A DNA stretch of 64,000 bases from Bryum argenteum (Eukaryota > Streptophyta > Bryopsida > Bryales > Bryaceae), in the NCBI GenBank assembly GCA_037043015.1, contig CM073321.1, positions 8,266,001-8,330,000 of the forward strand, in the 5' to 3' direction. Positions 49,112-59,702 of the stretch are shown here, one piece after another. The translations under genes were made by a program, and so were the position numbers. The notes below the pieces were generated by a model, which was given only the letters and a program-made list of their open reading frames with translations, did no database searches and was not told the origin of the DNA. Position 1 is the first letter of the stretch, and every line of letters starts with the position of its first letter.

Positions 49112-50287
49112 GATCAAGGAAAGGAGATGCACGTAGTTCGGCAGCAGCAAGATCAGGTTCAGACTACGCTCATGAGAATGGTGAATTTCGACGGGCTAGA
49201 AGTATGGCCAGCCGATTTCGGTTTCCAGTTGAGCAACCTGCAGACACTGAGGTAGCGAGGTATGCCCTGTCGTTCTGTACTCGTAATGCAAGTATGAAAC
49301 TTTGTTGCTTGGGTGTTTGATTCTCCGATTTCCAGTTCCTTCAGGAAAACTTCATAGTGCCCAGTTTTCTCTTTCTAGTTGCAGTGTGGTGGCAACGATA
49401 AATCAACAGGCTGGATTGCTTTTGTTCAACGGTACAATATGCCAAAGCTTGTCATAGACCAGAGGGAGGAAGTGGATAACAAAGACTCTGCTCAATCCAT
49501 CGTGAAGACGGCAAGCATGGCAAACGACTCTGAGAATGCCAAGCAGTTGGTTGTTTATATAGGAAAGGATATGATTGATAATATATCCACAGAGCATGTT
49601 CGTTGCTGTAGGCATCAGGTAATGTGGTTGTCGTATTTCATCAGTTGGTCCACAAGCATGGCCGTCTCTGTATCTTGTTACCTGTTTTAGTGAATATTCC
49701 ATTTAAAGGTGTTTTTTTGGTATTAGATTCAGATTGGTAAAATATGTGATTGTCGCCCTGTAGATGGTTGATTTATATAGGGCCGTGTTCGCAGGTGCAT
49801 GGGGAGTGTTTCTAAAGCTATCATCCTTCTCTTCAGTAGAGCCAGAGTAAAGACACACTTTATGAAGGTATTGTTTTCGATATATTACTAGGCTTCATTT
49901 AACGTATTCAACCATGTTGGTGCTCAGAAGGTTGCACAGTTCGACAATGCTGCAGAGGTTAGCAAAACAATCTTCACTTACTTTATACAGTTGATTTTAG
50001 GCAAAACAGTGATGGCGTCGGAGGCCAGGTCGATAAGATGAAGAAATTTGGGGAGAGGGTTGCACCAGGGCAGGCACCCTCACCAGGCTCGCAAATGAAA
50101 GCGACTCAACTTCCAGGAAGCTGATTCGGAGTCGCACTTCCTACGAGACGACGCATCGCCGATCAGTTCATCGAGGTGCCGACACAGCGATGGTCCTGTT
50201 CGTTTGAAGGATATAGAGCTTGACACTGCAGGCGTCGAAATCAGCCCACATTTTGCCGTCGAAAGCGGTCCACACATTGAGGTTCGT
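49112..50287 (+). CDS. Exon-like segments, unidentified host gene
   Basis: Three stretches have coding composition and splice-like borders. The first, about 49112-49251, follows a GACAG acceptor and reads ARSMASRFRFPVEQPADTE before GTAGCG. The second, about 49381-49619, lies between TTTCTAG and CATCAG|GTAATG and includes SAQSIVKTASMANDSENAK. The third, about 50118-50287, lies between CTTCCAG and GAG|GTTCGT and includes LKDIELDTAGVEISPHFAV. Their composition and spacing suit one spliced gene continuing to the WD40-like exon at 51138-51307. I do not recognise the family, and a consistent phase across all junctions was not established. Confidence 0.35.
50044..50090. repeat. Hairpin repeat, copy 2 (diverged)
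   Basis: It reads GAAATTTGGGGAGAGGGTTG then CACCAGGGCAGGCACCCTCACC, with about seven changes from copy 1 that weaken the inner stem. It is the oldest-looking copy. Confidence 0.7.
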
Positions 50288-50380
50288 TCGAAGACCATCT
50301 CTGCTACACATGCCTTTTATATGGTACACACAATTTACATGCTACACATGCCTGGTGCTGGTCGAAAGAATTCGAATGAG

Positions 50381-50460
50381 GAATTCGGGGAGTGGGCTGC
50401 GCCAGCGCAGGCACCCTCCCCCTTCGGTGCTCCCCCGAGGATGAATTCGGGGAGAGGTCG
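50381..50460. repeat. Hairpin repeat, copy 3 with an adjoining partial copy
   Basis: A full copy at 50381-50430 (GAATTCGGGGAGTGGGCTGC onward) ends in CCTTCGGTGCTCCCCC. It is followed at 50443-50458 by the first 16 bases of another copy, GAATTCGGGGAGAGGT, which breaks off. Confidence 0.75.
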
Positions 50461-50590
50461 AATGCAGAGAAGAAAAAAGTTTAACCGAAAATCGCTTGCC
50501 TCCTTTATTCGGTTGTGCGAGAAGCAGGAGAAACGAGTGAACGACTGTTCTGATCCGCTTGTTCTAATGCTTTTTCTGATGCAGATAAAG

Positions 50591-50791
50591 ATGATGATGC
50601 AAGGAGTAGTGACAACCGTATGGGTCGTCTTGGTTCTGCTTGCCCACCAAGGCGGCGTTCAAGGCCGCTTTCTTCCGCAGGACGCTCCAGGGACATGCGA
50701 TGATGGAATGAAGAATTCGGGGAGAGGGCTGCGCCAGCGCAGGCACCCTCCCCACTCGGCTTTGACGGTGTGCATTTTACATTACCGTTGA
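50591..50791 (+). CDS. Short secreted-type reading frame fused to hairpin repeat copy 4
   Basis: From the ATG at 50591 the frame reads MMMQGVVTTVWVVLVLLAHQ and GGVQG, a good signal peptide with a hydrophobic core and small residues before the likely cleavage site. It continues FLPQDAPGTCDDG, then runs into the hairpin repeat as NSGRGLRQRRHPP and stops at 50791. The signal peptide is convincing on composition. The rest is likely a first exon truncated or capped by the repeat. It may be a split-off 5' end of a secreted protein gene. Confidence 0.35.
   Translation: MMMQGVVTTVWVVLVLLAHQGGVQGRFLPQDAPGTCDDGMKNSGRGLRQRRHPPHSALTVCILHYR
50713..50760. repeat. Hairpin repeat, copy 4
   Basis: It is nearly identical to copy 1 over 40 bases and likewise preceded by GATGGAATGAA. 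It is followed by GCTTTGACGGTGTGC, a 15-bp phrase that recurs exactly at 51352-51366. Confidence 0.8.
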
Positions 50792-51137
50792 GCGCATGTG
50801 ATACAGCAGTGGTTCGCAATGCTAGTCTGGCACTTGCTTGGCTTGAATCAGTAATCATCGGCCTCGCAGCATGGTCAGAGAGTACATGAAAAGAATCTGC
50901 ACTGTCGTCCTTCAAACTGAAGGCGCATGCCTATGTCCCCTTAGATGCCTCTGTGTTACTCCAGGTCAGCATGTTCTGAACCACCAGCTGACGCATATGC
51001 TATTGAGACTGTTTCAGATCTTAAATTGATGCCTAGATTCGGCACGGTAAATTAGGCTCATCTTTGTATGGCATCTAGTATGTTCATTTTCCTTGGTGTC
51101 AGTGAAATGCTTATTCAAGATATTGGCTTTTTTGCAG

Positions 51138-51307
51138 GGACCCCTGAAGATAATGGGTAGTGTGGCAAAGCACGCTGAATACATTGCATATACAGTTGTG
51201 GGCTCGGACAGCATACTTGCTGTGAGTGGGAAAGATAGCTGTATTCATCTCTATGGCGTGGATGACGAAATGCAACCTTGCCTGACTTTGACGATACACA
51301 TTCTAAG
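51138..51307 (+). CDS. WD40-like exon
   Basis: A 170-bp open segment lies between a strong acceptor (TTTTTTTGCAG) and an AAG|GTTAGA donor. It encodes GPLKIMGSVAKHAEYIAYTV and then SDSILAVSGKDSCIHLYGVD, with the strand-turn-strand pattern and the GKD...IHLY ending of a WD40 propeller blade. One blade alone does not name a protein. It may be an internal exon of the unidentified plus-strand gene suggested at 49.1-50.3 kb. Confidence 0.45.
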
Positions 51308-51389
51308 GTTAGAATAAAGAACATTCCTTGTAATACTCTGGCCCTTTGCTTGCTTTGACGGTGTGCTGCCTGCCAAAGGATCGGAGAGG

Positions 51390-51572
51390 ATGGCCAAGTT
51401 TGTGTTGCTGCTAACTTTCGTATTGTTGTTTCTCGTCACTCCCTCTTTCTGCACTGCTGCTCGTGTCCTCCGAGACACCGGCCATTCCGGTGAGAGCACC
51501 CTCCTCGAGTACTTTCGTACTGTTCTCTTGATCTTGCATGCGAGCGATTCAACCTCTTCTGATGAAACTTAA
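51390..51572 (+). CDS. Small secreted protein, 60 aa
   Basis: An intact frame from the ATG at 51390 to TAA at 51570-51572. MAKFVLLLTFVLLFLVTPSF is a clear signal peptide, followed by CTAARVLRDTGHSGESTLLE. The mature part would be about 35 residues, with a dibasic-free, Ser/Thr-rich C-terminus and no Cys pattern. It could be a small secreted peptide or the first exon of a larger secreted protein, since signal-peptide exons are typical of subtilase and cell-wall genes. No family recognised. Confidence 0.45.
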   Translation: MAKFVLLLTFVLLFLVTPSFCTAARVLRDTGHSGESTLLEYFRTVLLILHASDSTSSDET

Positions 51573-53210
51573 GTTCCGATGGTTCAACTTCAAGTTTGTA
51601 TAGTTGTGTTTGACACTGGCGCTTAAATCAAGAGCTCCGGCCGACTAGCTAGCACCCTCCATAGCTCTACAGTGGGGTTCCAGTGAGACGACTCACTCCA
51701 CTGTGCTTAGAACCATGTCGTGCCAGAACCCCACAGACAAGTGAGGAACGTGGTTGTTAGCCTGGGTAACGAGGATGGAGTGCTTTACGAGCTCATCCGC
51801 TGGAGGTAGCAGGTTTGGGATGGCAGTGGATAACGAGGGAGGCCGAGCTATGCTCGGTCTAACAGGGACAGCAGGGAGTAGCCAAAAAGGCCGAGCGTTG
51901 ACTTCGGCAACATTGGTTGTGCTGCGGAAGGAGGGGCATTTCAGTCGTCTTCTTCTTTCTTATTTTTACTTTACCCACGAATAGAATCGGTGGGTAGTAC
52001 TGATCTTGAAGGGAAAAGAGGGGGCGGTACCGATGTCGTGAGTTACCAAACCGAGGAGACCAAAATTAACTCAATTTACCCTTACAACCTAGCAAAAGGG
52101 TCCAGATTCCGGGAAACGTTCCACGGAGATTCTGTGAAGTGTGAAGACAAGACGAAATCCGGATTGACTACCGGTTTGACGCTACAACGACCTACCCAAT
52201 CTGATACACCGGATCAGTAGATGCGATGGTTTAGACCTGACTGGTTCCTTAGCCCAAAACCCCAGGGTAACCGGTTTGATTACGATCCGGTTGCCCTCCT
52301 CAATTCAAATATTATCTTGGCCGGTTAGAGCGTGTTAGTGAGTAGTGATTTAGTTTAACCTCCGTAAATCCTCGGAGGGGTTCTCCCTGTGAGTTTTTAA
52401 CAGAGTACGGAAGGGGCAGTCTCCTCCGGTTGATTAGGGTGACCGGAGTTTCACCTATGCTCGCATCCCTCTCTCTCTTTCTCTACCCGGGGTTCCTCCC
52501 TTACAACTGCCGCTACCGCTTGGTTGATTTGCCTGAACGGTAGGTCACACCGGCAGCTGTCCGGTTCTCTCCTTCTCTCTAGGTGACACAACTTGTGATC
52601 CGGTCTGCAGTGGGTAGCATCCCGCTACTCGGTCCACGAGATTTCTACTGACGCACACTGGTGGTTAGCTGGTATCCGGGGTTACGTACAACTCTCATCG
52701 TGGACTTTCCTCAACCGAATATCCCATCCGGGAGGTGGGTATGCAGGGTGGCTTTACTCACCAATCCCAACTCCTCTGTCCAGCCCGGTTGGAGTCACAC
52801 CCCCTCGTCACTCGCTAAACACCTCCAGTACGCTCGGACTTCTCTCACTTAGACCTCTTACTGACGGCGTCACTCCTCTGGCAACCTCTCCTTGGATATC
52901 TCAGACTCGTAACTACCGAACCAACAAGGGACTTCCTGTACCCACAACCGGTTTTCAATCCTCACTTTACACAAGACACCAAGAAAATCACTCACACATA
53001 CATAGCAAGGACGCGAGGTTTCAGATGCAAATTAAACCTTTACTCACAGAGGTGGACCGCAGGATAGACCCGAAGGACTCCGCAGAGCCTTCGATAAGTA
53101 CAGAGGGTCCCGGATTTCCCGGAAACCCTATCAGATCCGGAATTCCCGGGTCTCCGAGATTCCCGGGTGAGTGGCCAAAAGGGCATCTACTATTCCTATC
53201 CAATCTAACC
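51573..53210. other. GC-rich non-coding stretch with CCGG-rich phrases
   Basis: No gene is seen. From about 52000 rightward the DNA shares the ACCGG/CCGGT-rich composition of the element at 53.2-56.4 kb, so the left part of that element, perhaps its terminal repeat, probably starts near 52000. Exact borders could not be determined. Confidence 0.4.
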
Positions 53211-53220
53211 TAACTAATTA

Positions 53221-56200
53221 CTAACTAACGTCTTCCTCCGGCGGCGTAGGGCGGCTCGAGGTGTCTAGCGGCGGGGGTATTTCTCCTGGGAGCACCTTTC
53301 CACTCACGGGGGGGGTCTGCCTCCTCGATCGACCCGAGTGTCGATGTAAAACCTCGGGTTTTATTGTGTCCTCCGCTCTTCCACTTGTTCGGAGTGCCTT
53401 CAACTTGGATGGAGGGGGAACGGGTTGGACTTCCGCTTCTTCCTGAGGGGCCACGGGCTCCTCCTGCTGTTCCTGTTCGCCTGGGTCTCCCACCTCGTTA
53501 ACTTGGGCCTCCGGATGAGGTACTACCTCCTCAATCTGCTCGGGGAGTCCTGCCCCTCTCCCATGCTACCGCTCACCGGGTTCTCATCCGGTTGTTGAGA
53601 GGGGTTAACCTCTCCTTCTTCCGTCGCTTCCACCTCGGAGGGACCGGGTAGCTCCTCTTCGCCCGGAATCTCACCTCCCCGAGGGGGAGTTACAGCTCGA
53701 CCTTCCTCCCTGTCCTCCGGAACGCCACCATCAACTGGAATCCCCTGCTCTTCCGAAACGGGCAGGGACACCTCCTCGATCTCCATGGGCACTGGCCCCT
53801 CCGTGGGCACCTCTGGGGGTGCGAGCACCTCCTCCTCCGGAAGGGTTGTTTCCTTCTTCTCCACGTGGGGGAGGGCCCCCAGCAACCTACCCGTGAGGGT
53901 TCGGAACTCCTTGAGGCACTGGTTGCAACTCCAGGGATTGGGGAGACTCGCTAATCCCAATCCGGGCATCGTAGAAGGTGGCCTTCGTTTGGGCCTCAGC
54001 ATCCGGTTGCAGCACCTTCAGGATGGAGTGCAACACCGTCCTGTCAATATTCTGCAACCTCCGAGTGCGACCTCCTGCTCTCTGTCGATCCTCCTCTTGA
54101 GGGCTTCCACCTCCGGATGTGCCTCCGTGTCGAGGGGTCCGGTCCGCATTGGACTCCCACGGATGCCTTCTCCTTCGGTCGGGCCTTGACGCACTGACTC
54201 TACCTTCTCCCTCCTTAGCCATTTGTCTCTCGTTGCATCTCCTTGGCCAACTCGGATACCTTTCCACGTTGGGGGTCTGGAAGACCCGCTCGAGTCGCGC
54301 CCGGGGAGGTGAACAATTGTTCATTCTCCCGATCCACCTCCTCCATGGCCACCGGATGGGGTGGAGGATACCCTCATTGGGTGCCGGTAGTAGGGACGGG
54401 GAGCACCGGGGGTGGTGTTTAAAATCCCAAGTCACAACCCCACAATGGGGACGACTCTCGGGCCGCCACCGATTACTCGTGCGGTGGGTCGCTCTTCGCT
54501 CTGTAACTCCGGCCGGGAGGTGTGGTCCTCTCCCGGAGTGTCCTCCTCCTCTCAGAATGAGCGACCTTCTCTTCACCTTGGTGGCTTTCCCGGGATTGGC
54601 TCTTCTACGGGCGAGAGCCGGGTCTGCGTCGGTGCGGGGTCCGGACTTGGGGCCTGCTCCTCCTCGATGGCCCTCGGTTGTACCACCGGACTCGCTGACC
54701 TCTTCCGCTTCTTGGCCTTGCGCTTCAGGTTGGGTACCCTCCCTCCTAGGGGTCTCTCTCCGGGTAGAGGCACCTCCGCATTGGCCCCTGTTGCAGCCAC
54801 CTCCTCGTCTGGGGCTCCGTGTTCTACCGGGGGAGGAAGTCGGACGGGAGAACGTCTCCTCCCAAAACCCGTCGTGTCCTTCCTCCTCACCCCTTGGAAT
54901 GGTCTTGCCTGTCGAGGTGGGGCCTCCTCTTCTTCCTCTTCCTCGTCTTCTTCATCCTGGTCATCCTCCTCTGCGGACTGGTCTCCACCCGCCTCGGCTA
55001 TCTCCTCGGCTCTTCTCTGTTGGGCTCTTGTCCTCCGGATGAGAGGGACGACCTCTTCTTCTTCCTCCTCTTCCTCTTCTGCATTCGGCATGAACAGGGA
55101 GGGCATCGTCTGGTGCGCCCGGGCAGGATTCACCCGGTTGCTTCCTCCTTCTTGTACGGCCACCCAGGGTGCTGTGCTGGGTCCGGCCTGGCTGGGTCCC
55201 ACCGCCCTGGTCTGTCGAGTGGCTGGCTCCGGTGACCCCTCCAGGTCAGTAGCCCGGACTTCCTCCATCTCGTCCCCGGACTCAGAAGAGGTCGGCCCCT
55301 GCGGATCCCCGGATGGAAGGTCGTGCTTCTCGTGCCAATAGAAGATCTCCCGGTCGGTGAGGATGCCGTGCCGTTGATAGAGGTGGAAGACGTAGGGGGC
55401 CAGTGGGCACCCCTTCTGATTCCCGATCTTCATCACCTCCCGCTGCACCACCTCGTTGATGATGTGGTGCCATCCGACCTGCATCCTTCCATCGTAATTC
55501 GCTAGTATGGCCTTCATCAGCTTCACGGTGCACGTGGTTGGCTTATCCGGGCTGAGTATGGGGAGGAGAAACCGGAGGAGGCGCATCACCCGAGGGTCCT
55601 TGCAGTCTTCCGGTTTGAACCCGTCCTTCTCTGTCGGCCCCCTGTGAAACCGGTTCCTCAGCCCGTCGTCACCCTTCTTCTTGATGTAGCCGATTGGAGA
55701 ATCCGGGAACTTGTAGGTCGCCCTCCAATGGCGAGGTCCCCAGTTATTTGTCTTCCCCCTCAGGGGGTGCGTCACGTACATCTCGGGGAAGCGGTGGGTG
55801 ACGGTTTTCTCGATGATGGCCTGATCCGCCAAATCCCACGGGGCGTCGTAGAGCCCGGCGCACCCCATCCGGAGGAAGTCCTCTCTCAACTCCGCCTGGT
55901 GCAGTGGAAGCTCGGGCACCTGCGGCTTCACCGACGTGAGGGGGATTGGCATCCCGGGTCGCCATGGGACGACTTCCCTCCTCTTCGGCATTGCTCCGGT
56001 TCTACTCTCCTGTAGATGTCCGGGAGTACTCTCTCCCTGCCTCTCCGGACTGACTCCGGTAGAAACCCTACTCCCTGAAACCCTAACCTCACACAACTCT
56101 GCTTTTCCAACTCTTGCGGATTGCTGAGCGCGCAAGACTGCTCGATCTCTCAAAACGCGCGGACTGGAATGGCTGAGAATGGTGGCGGCGGCTCCTAATA

Positions 56201-56460
56201 ACAGCAAACCGGAGTTCTCCTTCCGAGACATCATCACCCCGCACTCGAGACGTACACCGGGAATTACCCCGGTCATCATTGCGCCGCCGATGGTTCTATC
56301 GGGCGCCCGCGAGTTTCCGGCCCTTTCTCCGGGTCGACCGGCGGCCCCGGTCATCAACCCGATAGGAGAACCGGCCCATCTGGGTATCTCAGGGTATCAG
56401 CCGGATACCAATACGGGTATCCGGTAAGCTCTAAAATCCCCTAAGGTTAGCCGGAGGAAT
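53221..56460 (-). mobile_element. GC-rich transposon-like element encoding an acidic coiled-coil protein
   Basis: On the minus strand a 594-codon frame (54573-56357) contains an N-terminal globular region from an internal Met near 55990 (MPKRREVVPWRPG). It includes VMRLLRFLLPILSPDKPTTC and QKGCPLAPYVFHLYQRHGI, reminiscent of the 'putative plant transposon protein' domain found in large non-autonomous plant elements. An acidic Glu-run region, a basic KRKAKKRKRS signal and a Pro-rich end follow. Further frames to the left (53523-54002, 53221-53493) continue Pro/Glu-rich. Sharp GC contrast with neighbours suggests recent arrival. It carries no polymerase or integrase. Right border near 56460; left border possibly near 52000. 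Probably a non-autonomous LTR-type element; treated as a fossil. Confidence 0.5.
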
Positions 56461-56567
56461 CCTAACACAAAATTACTATCTAAGAACCGGTTTAAGCAGA
56501 CCGATTTTTATTTCTACTTGCTAAAATCACCACTTTACTCCTAATTAATTGCTAAAAACAAAAATAT

Positions 56568-57113
56568 TGGAGAACAGGGTTCGACAACCGAGGTTTAATC
56601 GTGGCAACAGCTGAGGTCACCGAAGCCCGTAACCTGGTCCGGCTGTCTACCGGACCTTCCTTGGTAACCTCGGTGATACTGTAGCGATGAAGGTACCGTG
56701 GGTGTAGAACGTCTAAGACAGCAGTTAGGGTTACTGCCGAAGTCTACCAAGCAAGCCTCGGTGTTCGGGGTAAGCAGGTGAGAGATGAGGAGACACAAGG
56801 ATGGGAGAGAAAGACTGTGGCTCATGGCCTTTGTATTCAATTGATAACAACGGAGTACATTCAAGCGTTCTGCCAAGATAAACTGAACATATCCTGCTAC
56901 GGTGACTACAACGAGTGTCTCTCTCCTATTTTCTACAACCTTTTATACTACGGCCGCCATGGATATCCTGAAACCAACGGTGCCCTTATCGATCGCCGGG
57001 CATCTGCGATTAATCTGGCCGTGCCTCCACCGAAAAAGTCTTTGCTATCTCTGTTGCATTCTTTGCTCCCGCTTTGGCCGCCGAGGTTACCCGATGACGT
57101 CGGTCGGGTAACA
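56568..57113 (-). repeat. 3' LTR of the second Ty3 element (provisional left end)
   Basis: On the minus strand the LTR starts TGTTACCCGACC at 57113, directly after a purine tract. The sequence before it (CGGATTGCGCTCACAGGAGG) aligns with the DNA before the 3' LTR of the first Ty3 element. The other end is set at 56568 because it gives a TG...CA unit of 546 bp and lies before AT-rich DNA, but the matching 5' LTR lies outside the window, so this end is a guess. Confidence 0.6.
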
Positions 57114-57277
57114 TTTGCCCTCCTGTGAGCGCAATCCGTCCCGGATTGCTTAGTGCCTGGCACGTCGCTCCGCTGGTCGCCGGTCGGGACGAGTCTGTTC
57201 CCATGGCCATTGTTGTTGTCGGCGTGGTGGAGGCTGATCGTCGGACAGCGATCGGATAGCCGCGGCAATGCCCCCTG

Positions 57278-59340
57278 TCAGACAAGCGTCGATTGAATTG
57301 TGTTGGCGTGTTCATGGATATCGTGGGACGTTTTTGCCAACATTTTGTTACAACCCGGACACTGAACGTCGCTAGCCGTGTGATCTGCAAAACGTTGGGC
57401 CAAATCCGGGTGGTTGTTGAAGTATTTCTGAACTTCATCGTGCGCATCCTGGTACTCCTCATCGGCATCGCTGTCATTCTCAGGTTCCACATGCCAAGTG
57501 TTATCATCTGATAACTGTATCAATGCCTGTCGGTGAGCTGCAAATGAAATTTTAGGGGTTACCGGGGTTGATGGCTGTGCCGTGGATGTCGTTGTGGATG
57601 TCGGTGCTGGTGATTGCTCCTTCTCCTCTGCTACCCTCGGCGATGCCTGTGGTGTCTGCTCGGTGTCGGTAAGGTGTTCCGGGATGTGCACGCGATCCTG
57701 TAACTGCTCCTCCGGTATGTCCATACCTTGACCTTGCTGACGCTCCTGCTCGGTACCTGTGGTGTCATCACAGGCCACTATCTCGGGAAATGCGGTGCCG
57801 CGGTAACTGCTTTGTGGGGGCGATGGCGCTCGGTGACCACGGTATCCGGTAGATTGGTGTCTTCGTGACTGGACTCCTGCCATTCTCCCTCGTAATCCGC
57901 GTTTAGCTGTAATTTTGTGAGTGTCTCCTCGATGCAGGCTGCCACCATGTTGACCGCGATGTCATCCGTCTGCGGAGGCTCTCGCTGGATTGCCCTAAAC
58001 AATATCTCCCCATATCGCTGCTGCGGCATCGTGGACCCAAGCCCGCTTGTTGGCTTCAAAGTTTTCCTCCTCGATAACCAAAGCCTTGCGCGTTCCTTCC
58101 TCCGGACTACGTGCCTCGAGATTTGAAGGATTTGTATCAATCAAATTCCGCATCTTCTTTGCCAATTCCTCGTTTTGTGCTAACAGGATGTCGATGCTCC
58201 TTTGCACTATCTCTTTCTTTGGTGACTCCTTCAAGCTTGGATGTCACCGCCGGATGTCAATCTGCTTTGCCGCGAGCTGACTCTGTAGCATCTGTGCAGC
58301 GCGGTTAGCCTCTTCTATTTTTGACTTGCGTGACCTAATTCCTCCTCCTTTTTCCGCAATTGTGTGTGTAGGTCCTGTGTGGCTTTGGAGTGCCGATCCT
58401 TCTCCTCCTGTAGCTGCCGCTGTTGTCCCTCGGTAGCTTGTAAGTGCCGTAGCACTTTATCCACACAAGCTGCCATGGCTGATGCCTGTGCATCGAGTTG
58501 ATCTGCGAGTGTGTCGGCGTTTGTGGAAGGGCCCTCGTCATCTGTACACTGTCTCTTGTTTGGGTTCGGTGCCGCGGTGTCCCTGATGGATTTCATAGGT
58601 GATGGTAATTTCCGCCGTTGAATTTCTACGAAAGTCGACATGGGCGGCAATTTGCCATTCACCTTGTGATACTGAAGATACCGCATGATGTAGGTGGACA
58701 CAAATGGTCCAATGGTGCTGGAGTACTCCGGAAACCTCTAATGATTTTGCAACTCCAGTCGCAGGTGATCCTCGAAAAGCATTCCCCAGTTCACCTTGGC
58801 ACTCTGCATCTGCGAAAAAGCGATTCCAATGTGCGGGCAAAATGTAATTGCAATTGCACCGACAGTGATCTCGATCGATGATACCGCGGATGCGTGAAAA
58901 CCAGGGCTCTCTTGAGCATCGCTCCAATCTGCGTAGGTGTCATATCCTTTCTCCCTTGGCTCCAACCCCGGTATCTGCGTGCTATGTCGGGCTTAAAAAT
59001 CCACAATCCTCTCATCCCACCGTGTGATGCGGTGCCGTCCCACCCATATCGGTGATATCTGATATGCCGCGAAATCATCTTTGACGCCATCCACGGTGCC
59101 GGTCGGGTAAGGACCTCCGCGACTCTGCGGCTTCATGTTGTCCACAAATTGCTGCGGTGGTTAACATTGAGCTTCCAGTCTTCATATCCTCCCAAAAGCG
59201 GTGAAGTCCGGTGTTTTGTGTCCACACACCGTCGATCTCTTTGCGCCAATCGAGGAGGTGCCTCGGCATGAAGAAGGGCGCCTCGGGCTTCCCCTTCTGC
59301 GGAGTCACATTGCGAGAAGCCATGGTTACCGAGGAAAAGC
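57278..59340 (-). pseudogene. Extra reading frame of the second Ty3 element (fossil)
   Basis: It starts near 59323 (MASRNVTPQKGKPEAPFFMP) and ends near 57278. It shares with the first element the N-terminal APFxxPxxLxDW phrase, RYGWDGT, a TIGPFVSTY-like region, a coiled coil (about 58320-58500), NFEANKRAWVHDAAAA and the C-terminal CPGCNKMLAKTSHDIHEH with CxxC and spaced His. Conservation of these blocks between diverged copies suggests the protein matters to the element. Function unknown; broken. Confidence 0.7.
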
Positions 59341-59702
59341 TTGGTGTGGCGAAGCTCTGTAGCTCAATCTGCATGGTGGAAGAAGACAGAGAGAGCAAAG
59401 GCGGCCTTTGTAGAGAAGAAGGAATAGTGAGGCACTGCGGCGCCGTGTGTGTTCTCAAATGAGGACAATGGGTCTGCAACGGCCATTTTCCATCCTCGGT
59501 TTCCGCGGTAGTGGGAGTAATTGGCGGCTGAGTGGGATTGATGACTGCTAGTGGCCATCGGCCAAAAGCCAAATCGGCGGCTGTGTAAGGCCTTTGATGG
59601 CTCCTGTTGGCTAGTCTAGGCCCTCCGAGGGGGTCGCGTCCTTGACAAGAATTTTCTCTCGGTATCCCCTGTTATGATTACTGACCAAAATGTCTTTGGT
59701 TG

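Noticed and set aside
53785-55341. Plus-strand frames up to 309 codons in the GC-rich element
   Set aside because: Ser- and Leu-rich low-complexity translations opposite the Glu/Pro-rich minus-strand protein. The minus frame carries recognisable protein phrases.
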